Source of the DNA: Geobacillus icigianus | GTDB lineage: Bacteria; Bacillota; Bacilli; Bacillales; Anoxybacillaceae | DNA: 25,895 nucleotides | Reading direction: 5' to 3' | Assembly (NCBI RefSeq): GCF_000750005.1 | Contig: NZ_JPYA01000138.1 | Coordinates: 1-25,895 of the forward strand | Shown here: positions 1-12,487 of the stretch, piece after piece | Layout: the number at the start of each line of letters is the position of its first letter | Numbering within the stretch: position 1 is the stretch's first letter | Notes under the pieces: model-generated | Database searches by the model: none | What the model was told of the DNA's origin: nothing | Seen by the model: the letters and a program-made list of their open reading frames with translations, nothing else | Position numbers and translations under genes: made by a program

Positions 1-2
1 CC

Positions 3-42
3 TGAATGCGTCAAGACGTCTTGATCACCGCCATCCATTCAG
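3..42. other. Nested inverted repeat beyond the eno terminator
   Basis: A perfect 14-bp palindrome, TCAAGACGTCTTGA, lies at 11-24. It sits inside an outer 7-bp inverted repeat, CTGAATG at 3-9 and CATTCAG at 36-42. No gene is visible in the first 100 bases. Its role is unknown; it could be a regulator site or the end of a feature outside the window. Confidence 0.4.
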
Positions 43-60
43 CGCCCTTTTGCCTCCATC

Positions 61-98
61 AAAACAACAGGCGCCCCCTCCGTTAGGGACGCCTGTTT
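61..98 (-). terminator. Rho-independent terminator of the glycolytic operon
   Basis: On the minus strand, 4 nt after the eno stop codon, AACAGGCG (97-90) pairs with CGCCTGTT (73-66). The stem is extended by TCCC/GGGG, and a short run of T (64-61) follows. Position and structure fit termination of cggR-gap-pgk-tpiA-gpmI-eno. The U-tract is short, so some read-through is possible. Confidence 0.8.
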
Positions 99-101
99 CT
101 G

Positions 102-3713
<3,612 letters not shown>

Positions 3714-3771
3714 TCACCTTTCCTTTCGCTAAGCGGCGTTCGCCGCCATTCGCCCCATTGGGCGCGATCGG

Positions 3772-4956
3772 TCATTTGTCGTTTAACGCCACGACCCCGG
3801 GCAGCTGCTTGCCTTCCATAAACTCAAGCGAGGCGCCGCCACCCGTGGAAATATGATCCATTTTGTCCGCCAAACCGAATTTTTCCACCGCCGCCGCTGA
3901 GTCCCCGCCGCCGATGACCGAATACGTGTCGGTCGCTTCCGCCAATGCTTGGGCAACCGCTTTTGTCCCTTGGGCGAACGTCTCCATTTCAAAGACGCCC
4001 ATCGGGCCGTTCCAGACGACAAGCTTGGACTGGCGAATGACATCGCGGTACAATTCGCGCGTTTTTGGCCCGATGTCAAGCGCCTCCCAATCGCTTGGGA
4101 TCGCGTCAATCGGCACGACTTTCGTATTGGCGTCGTTGGCGAACCGATCCGCGACGACAACGTCAACCGGCATGTAAAAACGGACGCCTTTTTCTTTTGC
4201 TTTTTCCATAAACGATTTCGCCAGTTCGATTTTATCTTCTTCAAGCAGCGACTTGCCGACGTCATGGCCGAGCGCTTTGACGAACGTATACGCCAGCCCG
4301 CCGCCGATGATCAAGTTGTCGACTTTATCGAGCAAGTTGTCGATGACGCCGATTTTGTCTTTCACTTTCGCGCCACCGATGATCGCCGTAAACGGGCGGT
4401 CTGGATTGGAGAGCGCCTTGCCGAGCACTTCGAGTTCTTTTTCCATCAAAAAGCCAGCGACCGCCGGCAAGTGATGGGCGATCCCTTCCGTTGACGCGTG
4501 AGCGCGGTGGGCGGCGCCGAACGCATCGTTGACATACAGATCGGCCAACCCGGCCAACGCTTTGGCCAGCTCGGGATCGTTTTTCTCTTCGCCCGGTTCA
4601 AAGCGGACGTTCTCAAGCAAGAGTACATCGCCTTCTTGCAAGCGGGCAACCGCCGCGTTCACCTCATCGCCGACAACGTGATCCGTTTTCGCGACCGGGC
4701 GCCCAAGCAATTCGCCAAGCCGTTTAGCGACTGCATCGAGACGAAGCTCCTCGACGACTTTTCCTTTCGGGCGGCCGAGGTGGCTCGCCAAAATGACTTT
4801 CGCTCCGTTTTCGATCAAATAGCGGATCGTCGGGAGTGCGGCGCGAATGCGCGTATCATCGGTGATCGCGCCCTCTTCCATCGGCACGTTAAAATCGACG
4901 CGGCAAAAGACGCGTTTTCCTCTCACCTCAACATCGCGAATCGTCTTCTTGTTCAT
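3772..4956 (-). CDS. pgk: Phosphoglycerate kinase
   Basis: Transfers phosphate from 1,3-bisphosphoglycerate to ADP, the first ATP-yielding step of glycolysis; monomeric and cytosolic. The 394-aa length equals the classic G. stearothermophilus PGK. Visible motifs are the N-domain substrate site [13 protein letters not shown] (residues 17-29), [12 protein letters not shown] near 55-66, the hinge region, and the C-terminal nucleotide loop [16 protein letters not shown] followed by [12 protein letters not shown]. The start ATG at 4956 has AAAGGGGGC about 7 nt upstream. The 122-bp gap before it holds a promoter and a stem-loop, so pgk-tpiA-gpmI-eno can be expressed separately from gap. Confidence 0.98.
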   Translation of the reverse strand: MNKKTIRDVEVRGKRVFCRVDFNVPMEEGAITDDTRIRAALPTIRYLIENGAKVILASHLGRPKGKVVEELRLDAVAKRLGELLGRPVAKTDHVVGDEVNAAVARLQEGDVLLLENVRFEPGEEKNDPELAKALAGLADLYVNDAFGAAHRAHASTEGIAHHLPAVAGFLMEKELEVLGKALSNPDRPFTAIIGGAKVKDKIGVIDNLLDKVDNLIIGGGLAYTFVKALGHDVGKSLLEEDKIELAKSFMEKAKEKGVRFYMPVDVVVADRFANDANTKVVPIDAIPSDWEALDIGPKTRELYRDVIRQSKLVVWNGPMGVFEMETFAQGTKAVAQALAEATDTYSVIGGGDSAAAVEKFGLADKMDHISTGGGASLEFMEGKQLPGVVALNDK

Positions 4957-4990
4957 CGTTCGTGCCCCCTTTTGACTGCAGTTTCGACAA

Positions 4991-5035
4991 AGGAAAAGGA
5001 GAGGGGATCATTTCCCCGCTCCCCTCTATTTTCCT
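4991..5035 (-). promoter_or_regulatory. Stem-loop between gap and pgk (attenuator or mRNA-end element)
   Basis: The arms AGGAAAAGGAGAGGGG (4991-5006) and CCCCTCTATTTTCCT (5021-5035) form a long stem, AGAGGGG/CCCCTCT plus AGGAAAA/TTTTCCT around a small internal loop. An alternative core GGGG-AAATGAT-CCCC is also possible. The 3' side of the minus-strand copy is T-rich (CTCCTTTTCCTTTG) but lacks a pure U-tract. It may form the 3' end of a gap mRNA with partial read-through (inference). Confidence 0.6.
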
Positions 5036-5065
5036 ATTATAGACTTGAATGAATGAAAAACTCAA
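5036..5065 (-). promoter_or_regulatory. Internal SigA promoter for pgk-tpiA-gpmI-eno
   Basis: On the minus strand, TTGAGT (5065-5060) and TATAAT (5041-5036) are separated by 18 bp. This places a start near 5029 and a leader of about 73 nt before pgk. B. subtilis also expresses pgk-eno from an internal promoter (established knowledge). Confidence 0.7.
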
Positions 5066-5078
5066 TGCCGAGCCGGTC

Positions 5079-7147
<2,069 letters not shown>

Positions 7148-7175
7148 CGGCTCTTTCTCCTCGGTTTGACATAGG

Positions 7176-7211
7176 GACGTTATCTGTCCCAGTGTGACAT
7201 ATTATGTCCCA
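7176..7211 (-). promoter_or_regulatory. CggR operator (two tandem half-sites)
   Basis: The minus strand reads TGGGAC-N6-TGTC-N4-TGGGAC-N6-CGTC. This has the same geometry as the B. subtilis CggR operator (CGGGAC-N6-TGTC-N4-CGGGAC-N6-TGTC, established), with T for the first C in both half-sites and one substitution in the last box. It lies about 28-63 nt downstream of the predicted transcription start, consistent with repression by blocking elongating polymerase. Confidence 0.9.
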
Positions 7212-7245
7212 CCACTTCATAAAAAATTCCTCCCGCGCCATGTCC

Positions 7246-7274
7246 ATTATAACAGGAGGCGGCGGGGCGTTCAA
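7246..7274 (-). promoter_or_regulatory. SigA promoter of cggR-gap-pgk-tpiA-gpmI-eno
   Basis: On the minus strand, TTGAAC (7274-7269), a 17-bp spacer and TATAAT (7251-7246), with TG at the extended -10 position. This is the best promoter match in the window. The predicted start is near 7239, giving a leader of about 90 nt that contains the CggR operator. The -35 box overlaps the last codons of the glutaredoxin-like gene. Confidence 0.9.
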
Positions 7275-7516
7275 CTGTTTTGCGCCGCCCGCAACCGCTT
7301 TCTCACCGTTTCTTTTTCAATCATTCCGTAGGCGATTGTCTCGCCGCTGAGTTCCACGACGGGAATCATCAGCTGGTATTTTTCAAGCAGCGCATCATCT
7401 TGATAAATATCCACTTCTTCGATCGTAAAGGCCATGTCCGCCTGCAGCTCCATCAACACCGCTTTGGCTTTTTCACAAAGCGGGCAGTTGGTTTTCGTAT
7501 ACAAACGAATGTGCAT
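7271..7516 (-). CDS. Small glutaredoxin-like protein
   Basis: Predicted 81-aa thioredoxin-fold protein starting MHIRLYTKTNCPLCEKAK. The CPLC motif (residues 11-14) follows the first beta strand, and the cis-proline region is MIPVVEL, with a C-terminal helix after. It resembles the short glutaredoxin-like family that includes DUF836 proteins. A redox or disulfide role is inferred; the partner is unknown. I chose the ATG at 7516 because GAAGGGAAGAGG lies just upstream. An in-frame ATG at 7546 has no Shine-Dalgarno sequence and would add ten non-homologous-looking residues. It lies 33 bp after rpoN with no terminator on either side, so it is probably cotranscribed with rpoN. Its 3' end carries the -35 box of the glycolytic promoter. 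Confidence 0.85.
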   Translation of the reverse strand: MHIRLYTKTNCPLCEKAKAVLMELQADMAFTIEEVDIYQDDALLEKYQLMIPVVELSGETIAYGMIEKETVRKRLRAAQNS

Positions 7517-7549
7517 GAGCCTCTTCCCTTCTTCCATCTTATGCATGAT

Positions 7550-8857
7550 TTACAAGTTCGTGTATTGTTTCCGCTTTGCCGAGGACGGAATGCGCAGCTG
7601 CTCGCGGTACTTCGTCACCGTTCGCCGCGAGATGGCGATGCCGTGCCGTTCGTGAAGCAAATCGGCGAGCTGCTGGTCGGAAAGCGGTGCTTGCGGGTCT
7701 TCGGCGGCGATCAGCTCTTGGATGATCGCTTTCACTTGGGTCGACGAAGCGGCCTCATCTGTCGCCTCGGCGGTAGCGGCGCTCGAAAAAAAGCGGCGCA
7801 GCTCGACCGTGCCGAACGGCGTTTGCGCATATTTATAGCGCACCGCGCGGCTCACCGTCGATTCATGCACCCCCAGTTCCTCGGCCACCTCGCGCATCGT
7901 CATCGGTTTGAGCGCGGACAGCCCGAATTCGAAGCACGGGCGCTGCCGTTCCACGATGACCGCCATTAGCTGAAGCAGCGTCTGCTTGCGCTGTTCCAGA
8001 CTTTTCGCGAGCCACGCAAACTGCCGATATTTTTCTTTGATAAACTGTTCGGCCTGCCGGTCGCCGGAGGCGGCAATGCGCTGCTCGTACTCCCGGTTCC
8101 ACCCGAGCTCCGGATGAATGTCGTCATTGTAGGCGACCACCCAGTCTCCATCCGCCCCCCTAGCGACGATCACATCCGGCACCACCAAAGGCGGTTTGTC
8201 GCTCGAATAGTGAATGCCCGGCCGCGGCTCGAGCGAGCGGATAAGCTCAAAGACGCGCTGCAGTTCGCCAAGACCGACGCCAAGCTGCTTGGCCAACGTT
8301 TTCCACGACTTTTCGGCAAAGGGAACAAAATGGAAGCGGACGATCGTTTCCGCCAGCTCGTCGCGCTCCGGAAGGCGTTCGAGCTGCAAACGAAGGCACT
8401 CGGCCAAATCACGGGCCCCGACTCCCGGCGGGTCGAGCGACTGAACGAGGCGCAGCCCCCGCTCCATCTCTTGTTCTGACGCAGAAAATTGCGCCGCCAG
8501 CTCAACGAGCGGGACACGCAAATAGCCGTCCTCATCAAGCGAAGCGATGAGACAACGAACGATGCGCTCATCCCGATCGGCCAGCTTGAGCGAAGGCAAC
8601 TGTGAAAGCAAATGGCCGACGAGTGTCTCCTGTCGGGCCCCGATGTTCTCCAGCCACTGTTTTTGGTCCCGTTCCGCCCGATGGACCCGCTGCCGCCCCC
8701 GGCTGCGGCGAATTTCCAAAAACGGGTTTTCCAGCGACCGCTCATATAAAAACGCTTCCAAATCCGTCGCGGAATACTGAAGCAGTTCAATCGCCTGCAC
8801 AAGTTCCTTCGTCAGCGCCAACTGCAGCCGCTGCTCCTGCCTTAACTCCGCCCTCAT
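7550..8857 (-). CDS. rpoN: RNA polymerase sigma-54 factor (SigL/RpoN)
   Basis: Sigma-54 directs core polymerase to -24/-12 promoters and needs AAA+ enhancer-binding activators. The 435-aa product is close to the 436 aa of B. subtilis SigL. Region I (residues 1-50) is Gln/Leu-rich (LRQEQRLQLALTKELVQAIELLQ). The acidic region II is very short, as in other Firmicutes. Core-binding follows (about 75-250), then a helix-turn-helix (319-341, TMREVAEELGVHESTVSRAVR) and the RpoN box SRRTVTKYRE (410-419). I chose the ATG at 8857, which has AAGGGGGC upstream; the frame is open to 8956, but that extension lacks region I character. A possible -10 TACAAT lies at 8884-8879 without a good -35. Confidence 0.97.
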   Translation of the reverse strand: MRAELRQEQRLQLALTKELVQAIELLQYSATDLEAFLYERSLENPFLEIRRSRGRQRVHRAERDQKQWLENIGARQETLVGHLLSQLPSLKLADRDERIVRCLIASLDEDGYLRVPLVELAAQFSASEQEMERGLRLVQSLDPPGVGARDLAECLRLQLERLPERDELAETIVRFHFVPFAEKSWKTLAKQLGVGLGELQRVFELIRSLEPRPGIHYSSDKPPLVVPDVIVARGADGDWVVAYNDDIHPELGWNREYEQRIAASGDRQAEQFIKEKYRQFAWLAKSLEQRKQTLLQLMAVIVERQRPCFEFGLSALKPMTMREVAEELGVHESTVSRAVRYKYAQTPFGTVELRRFFSSAATAEATDEAASSTQVKAIIQELIAAEDPQAPLSDQQLADLLHERHGIAISRRTVTKYREQLRIPSSAKRKQYTNL

Positions 8858-8987
8858 CGTCACGCCCCCTTTTCTTTTATTGTACACGACGGGAAGGAAA
8901 GGAGGTAGGAGAATTTTTTGACGGCTGCCTGCAGGCAAACGGACGAAGGGAACCAAAAACGCCCCCTTCTTCTGACCCTATGTAGCG

Positions 8988-9020
8988 ATCAAAACGAAAA
9001 ACGACCGCAAACGCGGTCGT
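8988..9020 (-). terminator. Terminator after tRNA-Arg
   Basis: On the minus strand, ACGACCGC (9020-9013) pairs with GCGGTCGT (9008-9001) around the loop GTTT. The run TTTTCGTTTT (9000-8991) follows. It sits 48 nt beyond the tRNA and upstream of rpoN, so tRNA transcription should not enter rpoN. Confidence 0.9.
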
Positions 9021-9067
9021 ATCAAGGGATTTGGGAATCTCAATCTGAACTTGTCGGATCGTTGGAA

Positions 9068-9139
9068 CGCCCTCGGCAGGATTCGAACCCACGCTAAGAG
9101 AACCGGAATCTCTCGTGCTATCCACTACACTACGAGGGC
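9068..9139 (-). tRNA. tRNA-Arg, anticodon CCG
   Basis: A cloverleaf is visible on the minus strand: acceptor arms GCCCTCG and CGAGGGC with discriminator G, D-arm GTGT/GCAC, anticodon stem AGAGA/TCTCT with loop TTCCGGT, and T-loop TTCGAAT on a stem with two G-U pairs. The anticodon CCG reads CGG (Arg). The 3' CCA is not encoded (GTT follows), so it must be added by nucleotidyltransferase. It is a lone tRNA gene with its own promoter and terminator. Confidence 0.95.
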
Positions 9140-9178
9140 ACGTTGTCGAATTTGTTTTTCCGTTCCGTTGCATGTTCC

Positions 9179-9206
9179 ATTATAGCATGATTCGTAAAAA
9201 ATGCAA
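9179..9206 (-). promoter_or_regulatory. Promoter of tRNA-Arg
   Basis: On the minus strand, TTGCAT (9206-9201), a 16-bp spacer and TATAAT (9184-9179), with TG of an extended -10. The predicted start is about 33 nt before the mature tRNA 5' end. Confidence 0.8.
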
Positions 9207-9409
9207 GAGGAAAAAATGAAATAAAAAAAAGGAATCATTGGAAACGTGCGATAGCCCTTCGTTTGTTGCGCGGCTCAATCCTCTGGCACGAAGGCGCGCC
9301 ATCGCGCATGGCACATGCGGCGATTAAAAAAAGAAAAAAGCGGTTATGATGAAAAGAGGGATGACGACCGCTGTTCGCGAATATGTATGGTGAAGGAGAA
9401 GGCGTTTTG
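9207..9409. other. Intergenic region between the tRNA promoter and the clpP promoter
   Basis: No gene is supported here. It holds poly-A stretches (9222-9230, 9326-9339) and a 5-bp hairpin GCCAT-CGCGC-ATGGC. A distant inverted repeat AGCGGT/ACCGCT has a long unpaired loop. None has a clear function. Confidence 0.5.
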
Positions 9410-9426
9410 TTTGACCTTCATTGACC
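9410..9426 (-). promoter_or_regulatory. CtsR operator upstream of clpP
   Basis: The minus strand reads GGTCAAT-GAA-GGTCAAA, two heptads separated by 3 nt. This matches the CtsR heptad repeat A/GGTCAAA-N3-A/GGTCAAA (established) with one change in the first heptad. It covers the clpP -35 box, so CtsR binding would exclude polymerase until heat or protein stress. Confidence 0.88.
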
Positions 9427-9439
9427 ATTCATGTATGAT
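9411..9439 (+). promoter_or_regulatory. SigA promoter of clpP
   Basis: TTGACC (9411-9416), a 17-bp spacer and TATGAT (9434-9439). The predicted start is near 9446, about 41 nt before the clpP ATG. The -35 box lies inside the CtsR operator. Confidence 0.85.
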
Positions 9440-9486
9440 GAAAACGTACATATCGATTGGTTGACTAGGAAAAGGAGGCGTTTGGC

Positions 9487-10077
9487 ATGTATTTAATCCC
9501 TACCGTTATTGAGCAAACCAACCGCGGGGAGCGGGCGTATGACATTTACTCGCGGCTGTTGAAAGACCGCATTATTTTCCTCGGCAGCCCGATCGACGAT
9601 CAAGTGGCCAACTCGATCGTCTCGCAGCTGTTGTTTTTGGCCGCGGAAGACCCGGACAAAGACATTTCCTTGTACATCAATAGCCCGGGCGGCTCGATCA
9701 CAGCCGGCTTAGCCATTTACGACACGATGCAGTTCATCAAGCCGGATGTGTCGACGATTTGCATCGGCATGGCCGCTTCTATGGGGGCGTTTTTGCTGGC
9801 CGCTGGCGCAAAAGGGAAACGATTCGCTCTGCCGAACAGCGAAGTCATGATTCATCAGCCGCTCGGCGGCGCTCAAGGGCAGGCGACGGAAATCGAGATC
9901 GCGGCGAAGCGCATTTTGTTCCTGCGCGACAAATTGAACCGCATTTTATCGGAAAACACCGGCCAACCGCTCGAAGTAATCGAGCGCGATACCGACCGCG
10001 ACAACTTCATGACGGCGCAAAAAGCGCAGGAATACGGCATTATCGATCGCGTGTTGACGCGCGCTGATGAAAAATAA
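9487..10077 (+). CDS. clpP: ATP-dependent Clp protease proteolytic subunit ClpP
   Basis: Serine peptidase forming the tetradecameric chamber that works with ClpC, ClpX and ClpE. The 196-aa product begins [20 protein letters not shown]. The catalytic triad is Ser98 ([11 protein letters not shown]), His123 (MIHQPLGG) and Asp172 (TDRDNF), and the oxyanion-side SPGGSITAG segment is near 66-74. The ATG has AAAAGGAGG 9 nt upstream. It is the one clear housekeeping gene on the plus strand, monocistronic between a CtsR-controlled promoter and a bidirectional terminator. Confidence 0.98.
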   Translation: MYLIPTVIEQTNRGERAYDIYSRLLKDRIIFLGSPIDDQVANSIVSQLLFLAAEDPDKDISLYINSPGGSITAGLAIYDTMQFIKPDVSTICIGMAASMGAFLLAAGAKGKRFALPNSEVMIHQPLGGAQGQATEIEIAAKRILFLRDKLNRILSENTGQPLEVIERDTDRDNFMTAQKAQEYGIIDRVLTRADEK

Positions 10078-10092
10078 TGCCGGTTTCGCATC

Positions 10093-10132
10093 AAAAGGGT
10101 GTCCCGCGATGTGTTGGGACACCCTTTCGTCT
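10093..10132. terminator. Bidirectional terminator between clpP and crh
   Basis: AAAGGGTGTCCC (10094-10105) pairs with GGGACACCCTTT (10116-10127) around a 10-nt loop. On the plus strand CGTCTTGTC follows; on the minus strand TTTTGATG. It is 16 nt after the clpP stop and 65 nt beyond the crh stop, so it can serve both convergent units. Confidence 0.88.
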
Positions 10133-10191
10133 TGTCAGCGCTTCCCTTGATCGAGCGAGGCCGGCCAACGAGCCGGAGCGCGGCGCCTCTT

Positions 10192-10449
10192 TTACTTCTC
10201 TTTTTGCACATAAGCCGCCAATTTTTCGACCGCCTCTTGCTCATCCGGGCCGTCGGCAATGAGCGTAATGACCGCGCCATGGCCGACCGCTAGGCTCATC
10301 AGCCCCATGATGCTTTTCGCGTTGACCCGTTTTCCGTCCTTCTCTAAAAACACGTCGGCGGAAAAACGGTTCGCTTCTTGGACGAACAGCGCTGCCGGGC
10401 GCGCCTGCAGCCCGGTTTTTAATTTCACTTCGACTTGTTTCTCGACCAT
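10192..10449 (-). CDS. crh: Catabolite repression HPr-like protein Crh
   Basis: HPr paralogue that acts as CcpA co-repressor when phosphorylated on Ser46 but cannot take part in PTS sugar transport. The 85-aa product starts MVEKQVEVKLKTGLQARPAA. The PTS phosphorylation residue His15 is Gln15, which is diagnostic of Crh. Ser46 is kept in NAKSIMGLMSLA. The ATG at 10449 has AAGGGGAG about 8 nt upstream; the frame is open further, but that extension is not part of Crh. It is the last gene of yvcI-rapZ-yvcK-whiA-crh, 14 bp after whiA, and ends before the terminator shared with clpP. Confidence 0.97.
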   Translation of the reverse strand: MVEKQVEVKLKTGLQARPAALFVQEANRFSADVFLEKDGKRVNAKSIMGLMSLAVGHGAVITLIADGPDEQEAVEKLAAYVQKEK

Positions 10450-10463
10450 TCTCCATCTCCCCT

Positions 10464-11426
10464 TCACAGCGATTTATGGAAATCGATCGGCTTCCCCGCC
10501 CGCAGCCGCTCCGCGATTTCATCGATTTTGCGCAGCCGGTGGTTGATGCCGGATTTGCTGATTTTTCCGCCCGTCACCATCTCGCCAAGCTCCTTCAAGG
10601 TCACGTCTTGATGTTCGATGCGCAGTTTGGCGATTTCCCGCAGCTTTTCCGGCAGTGAATCGAGCCCGATCGTCTCATCGATGTACCGGATGTTTTCAAC
10701 TTGCCGGAGCGCAGCGCCGATCGTTTTGTTTAAGTTGGCCGTTTCGCAGTTGACAAGCCGGTTGACCGAGTTGCGCATGTCGCGGACGATGCGGATGTCT
10801 TCAAAGCGGAGCAGCGCCTGATGGGCGCCGATGATGTTGAGAAACTCGGCGATTTTCTCCGCCTCTTTTAAATACGTAATAAACCCCTTTTTTCGTTCCA
10901 ACGTTTTGGCGTTTAAGAAGAAGTATCTGTTCATTAATTCACATAGAGAGTGATTATGCTCTTCGTATAAGGAAAAAATCTCCAAATGATACGACGACGT
11001 CTCGGGATTGTTCACTGAACCGCCGGCCAAAAACGCTCCGCGCAAATAGGAACGTTTGCAGCATTTCTTCTTGACGAGCTCTGGGGAAATATCACGGATG
11101 AGCGAAAAGCCGCTGTCGATGATGTGGAGCTCGCGAAGCAAAGAGGCTGCACCATCAGTGATGCGGACGATATACACGTTGTTTTTTTTCAGCCGCATTT
11201 TTTTGCGCACCAACAATTCAACGGCGGCCTCATACCCTTTTTTTAGCAACGTATAAATACGCCGGGCGATCGCCGCGTTTTCGGTCTGAACGTCAACGGT
11301 CATCCGCCCGCCGGAAAACGACAAAGAACCGTTCATGCGCAGCAAAGCCGACAGCTCCGCCCGCAAGCAGCAAGGCTTCAATTCTAAATGGGTCAGTTCC
11401 TTTTTCGTTTCGGATGCGAAAGACAC
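10464..11426 (-). CDS. whiA: DNA-binding protein WhiA
   Basis: WhiA combines a degenerate LAGLIDADG homing-endonuclease-like fold with a C-terminal helix-turn-helix. In actinobacteria it is a sporulation regulator; in B. subtilis it influences cell division and chromosome segregation (established). The 320-aa product shows the first domain at about 1-190, including [17 protein letters not shown] and [17 protein letters not shown]. The HTH follows at about 220-310, with [23 protein letters not shown] and [18 protein letters not shown]. The start is GTG at 11426, with GGAGGTGGAG upstream. It follows yvcK after 107 bp that contain a strong hairpin, the largest gap in this operon. Confidence 0.97.
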   Translation of the reverse strand: MSFASETKKELTHLELKPCCLRAELSALLRMNGSLSFSGGRMTVDVQTENAAIARRIYTLLKKGYEAAVELLVRKKMRLKKNNVYIVRITDGAASLLRELHIIDSGFSLIRDISPELVKKKCCKRSYLRGAFLAGGSVNNPETSSYHLEIFSLYEEHNHSLCELMNRYFFLNAKTLERKKGFITYLKEAEKIAEFLNIIGAHQALLRFEDIRIVRDMRNSVNRLVNCETANLNKTIGAALRQVENIRYIDETIGLDSLPEKLREIAKLRIEHQDVTLKELGEMVTGGKISKSGINHRLRKIDEIAERLRAGKPIDFHKSL

Positions 11427-11518
11427 GGTACTCCACCTCCATTCGTTCCCCGCATCGGCCGGTTGGAGGTGCCATCTTCGGCGCGTCCATTGGAAGCAGC
11501 GCCTGACAGGCGGTGAAC

Positions 11519-11551
11519 TTCTTCCCCCGCGGCCTAATGGCGGGGAAGAAG
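11519..11551 (-). promoter_or_regulatory. Strong hairpin spanning the yvcK stop codon
   Basis: The arms CTTCTTCCCCGC (11551-11540, minus strand) and GCGGGGGAAGAAG (11530-11518) pair over about 12 bp with one bulged G. The loop CATTAGGCC holds the yvcK TAG. No U-tract follows (TTCACCGCC), so it is unlikely to be a simple terminator. A smaller hairpin CGCCT-GAC-AGGCG lies at 11500-11512. Both precede whiA. Confidence 0.6.
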
Positions 11552-12487
11552 CCCGAGAAGAAGGGCAGCGACTTTCGCCGTATTATGGCGGATCACTCCA
11601 TCTTCATACGCAACGATGTCCTCGCGGATGACTTGCAATGAAAGCCCGCTGCTGTCGTCGCGCACCGGCTCAGCCCGCTCCGCTTCGTAGCGGTGGCGGA
11701 TCGCTTCGGGAATCGTCCCGTTATTGACGATCACCGCGTCCAAAAACGGGCCGCCAAGATGAGCGTGAAGCGCCTCCACATGGTCGCTCACCGTATAGTG
11801 CGGCGTCTCGCCGGCCTGGGTCATAATGTTGCATATATATACTTTTTTCGCCTTGGCTTTGCACACTTCCTGCCCGATTTTCGGCACGAGCAAATTCGGC
11901 AAAATGCTCGTGTACAAGCTCCCCGGGCCGATGACAATCAAATCGGCGCTCCGAATCGCCTCAACGGTTTCCGGCAGCGGTTCAATATCTTGCGGGGTCA
12001 AAAACACCCTCTTGATTTTTTTTCCCGCATCCGGAATTTTTGACTCCCCGGAGACGATGGATCCATCTTCCATCTCGGCGTGCAGCACGACGCTTTTGTT
12101 GGCCGCCGGCAACACTTGGCCGCGCACATTGAGCACTTTGCTCATCTCGCGAATCGCCTTCATAAAGTCGCCGGTGATCGAAGTGAGCGCCGCCAAGATT
12201 AAATTGCCGAGCGAATGGCCGGATAAGCCGTTGCCGTTTTGAAAACGATGCTGAAACAGCTCGACAATGAGCGGTTCGACGTCAGACAGCGCCGCCAACA
12301 CATTGCGCACGTCCCCCGGCGGCGGGACGCGCAGCTCATCACGCAGCCGGCCGGAGCTTCCCCCGTCATCGGCAACGGTGACAATCGCAGTCAAATCGAG
12401 CGAATATTGCTTGAGCCCCCGCAACAACACGGGAAGCCCTGTTCCGCCGCCGATGACGACCAATTTCGCTGCTCGTTTGTCTCTCAT
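11534..12487 (-). CDS. yvcK: YvcK/MgfK family UDP-sugar-binding protein (gluconeogenesis factor)
   Basis: Required in B. subtilis for growth on gluconeogenic carbon sources and for correct localisation of PBP1; related to the CofD/UPF0052 fold and binds UDP-sugars (established). The 317-aa product has the N-terminal nucleotide-binding motif [19 protein letters not shown] (residues 10-28), then [28 protein letters not shown] and the conserved [13 protein letters not shown] near 92. The segment [17 protein letters not shown] is near 190, and [16 protein letters not shown] near 225. The ATG overlaps the rapZ stop as ATGA (12484-12487). Its own stop codon sits in the loop of a strong hairpin. Confidence 0.97.
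   Translation of the reverse strand: MRDKRAAKLVVIGGGTGLPVLLRGLKQYSLDLTAIVTVADDGGSSGRLRDELRVPPPGDVRNVLAALSDVEPLIVELFQHRFQNGNGLSGHSLGNLILAALTSITGDFMKAIREMSKVLNVRGQVLPAANKSVVLHAEMEDGSIVSGESKIPDAGKKIKRVFLTPQDIEPLPETVEAIRSADLIVIGPGSLYTSILPNLLVPKIGQEVCKAKAKKVYICNIMTQAGETPHYTVSDHVEALHAHLGGPFLDAVIVNNGTIPEAIRHRYEAERAEPVRDDSSGLSLQVIREDIVAYEDGVIRHNTAKVAALLLGLLPRH

Noticed and set aside
8858..8956. N-terminal extension of RpoN from an upstream start
   Set aside because: The product is not region I-like; the ATG at 8857 has a Shine-Dalgarno sequence and gives the family length.
9326..9375. Terminator on the minus strand: AGCGGT/ACCGCT followed by a long T-tract
   Set aside because: The stem is only 6 bp with a 22-nt loop that does not pair, and no minus-strand gene ends there.
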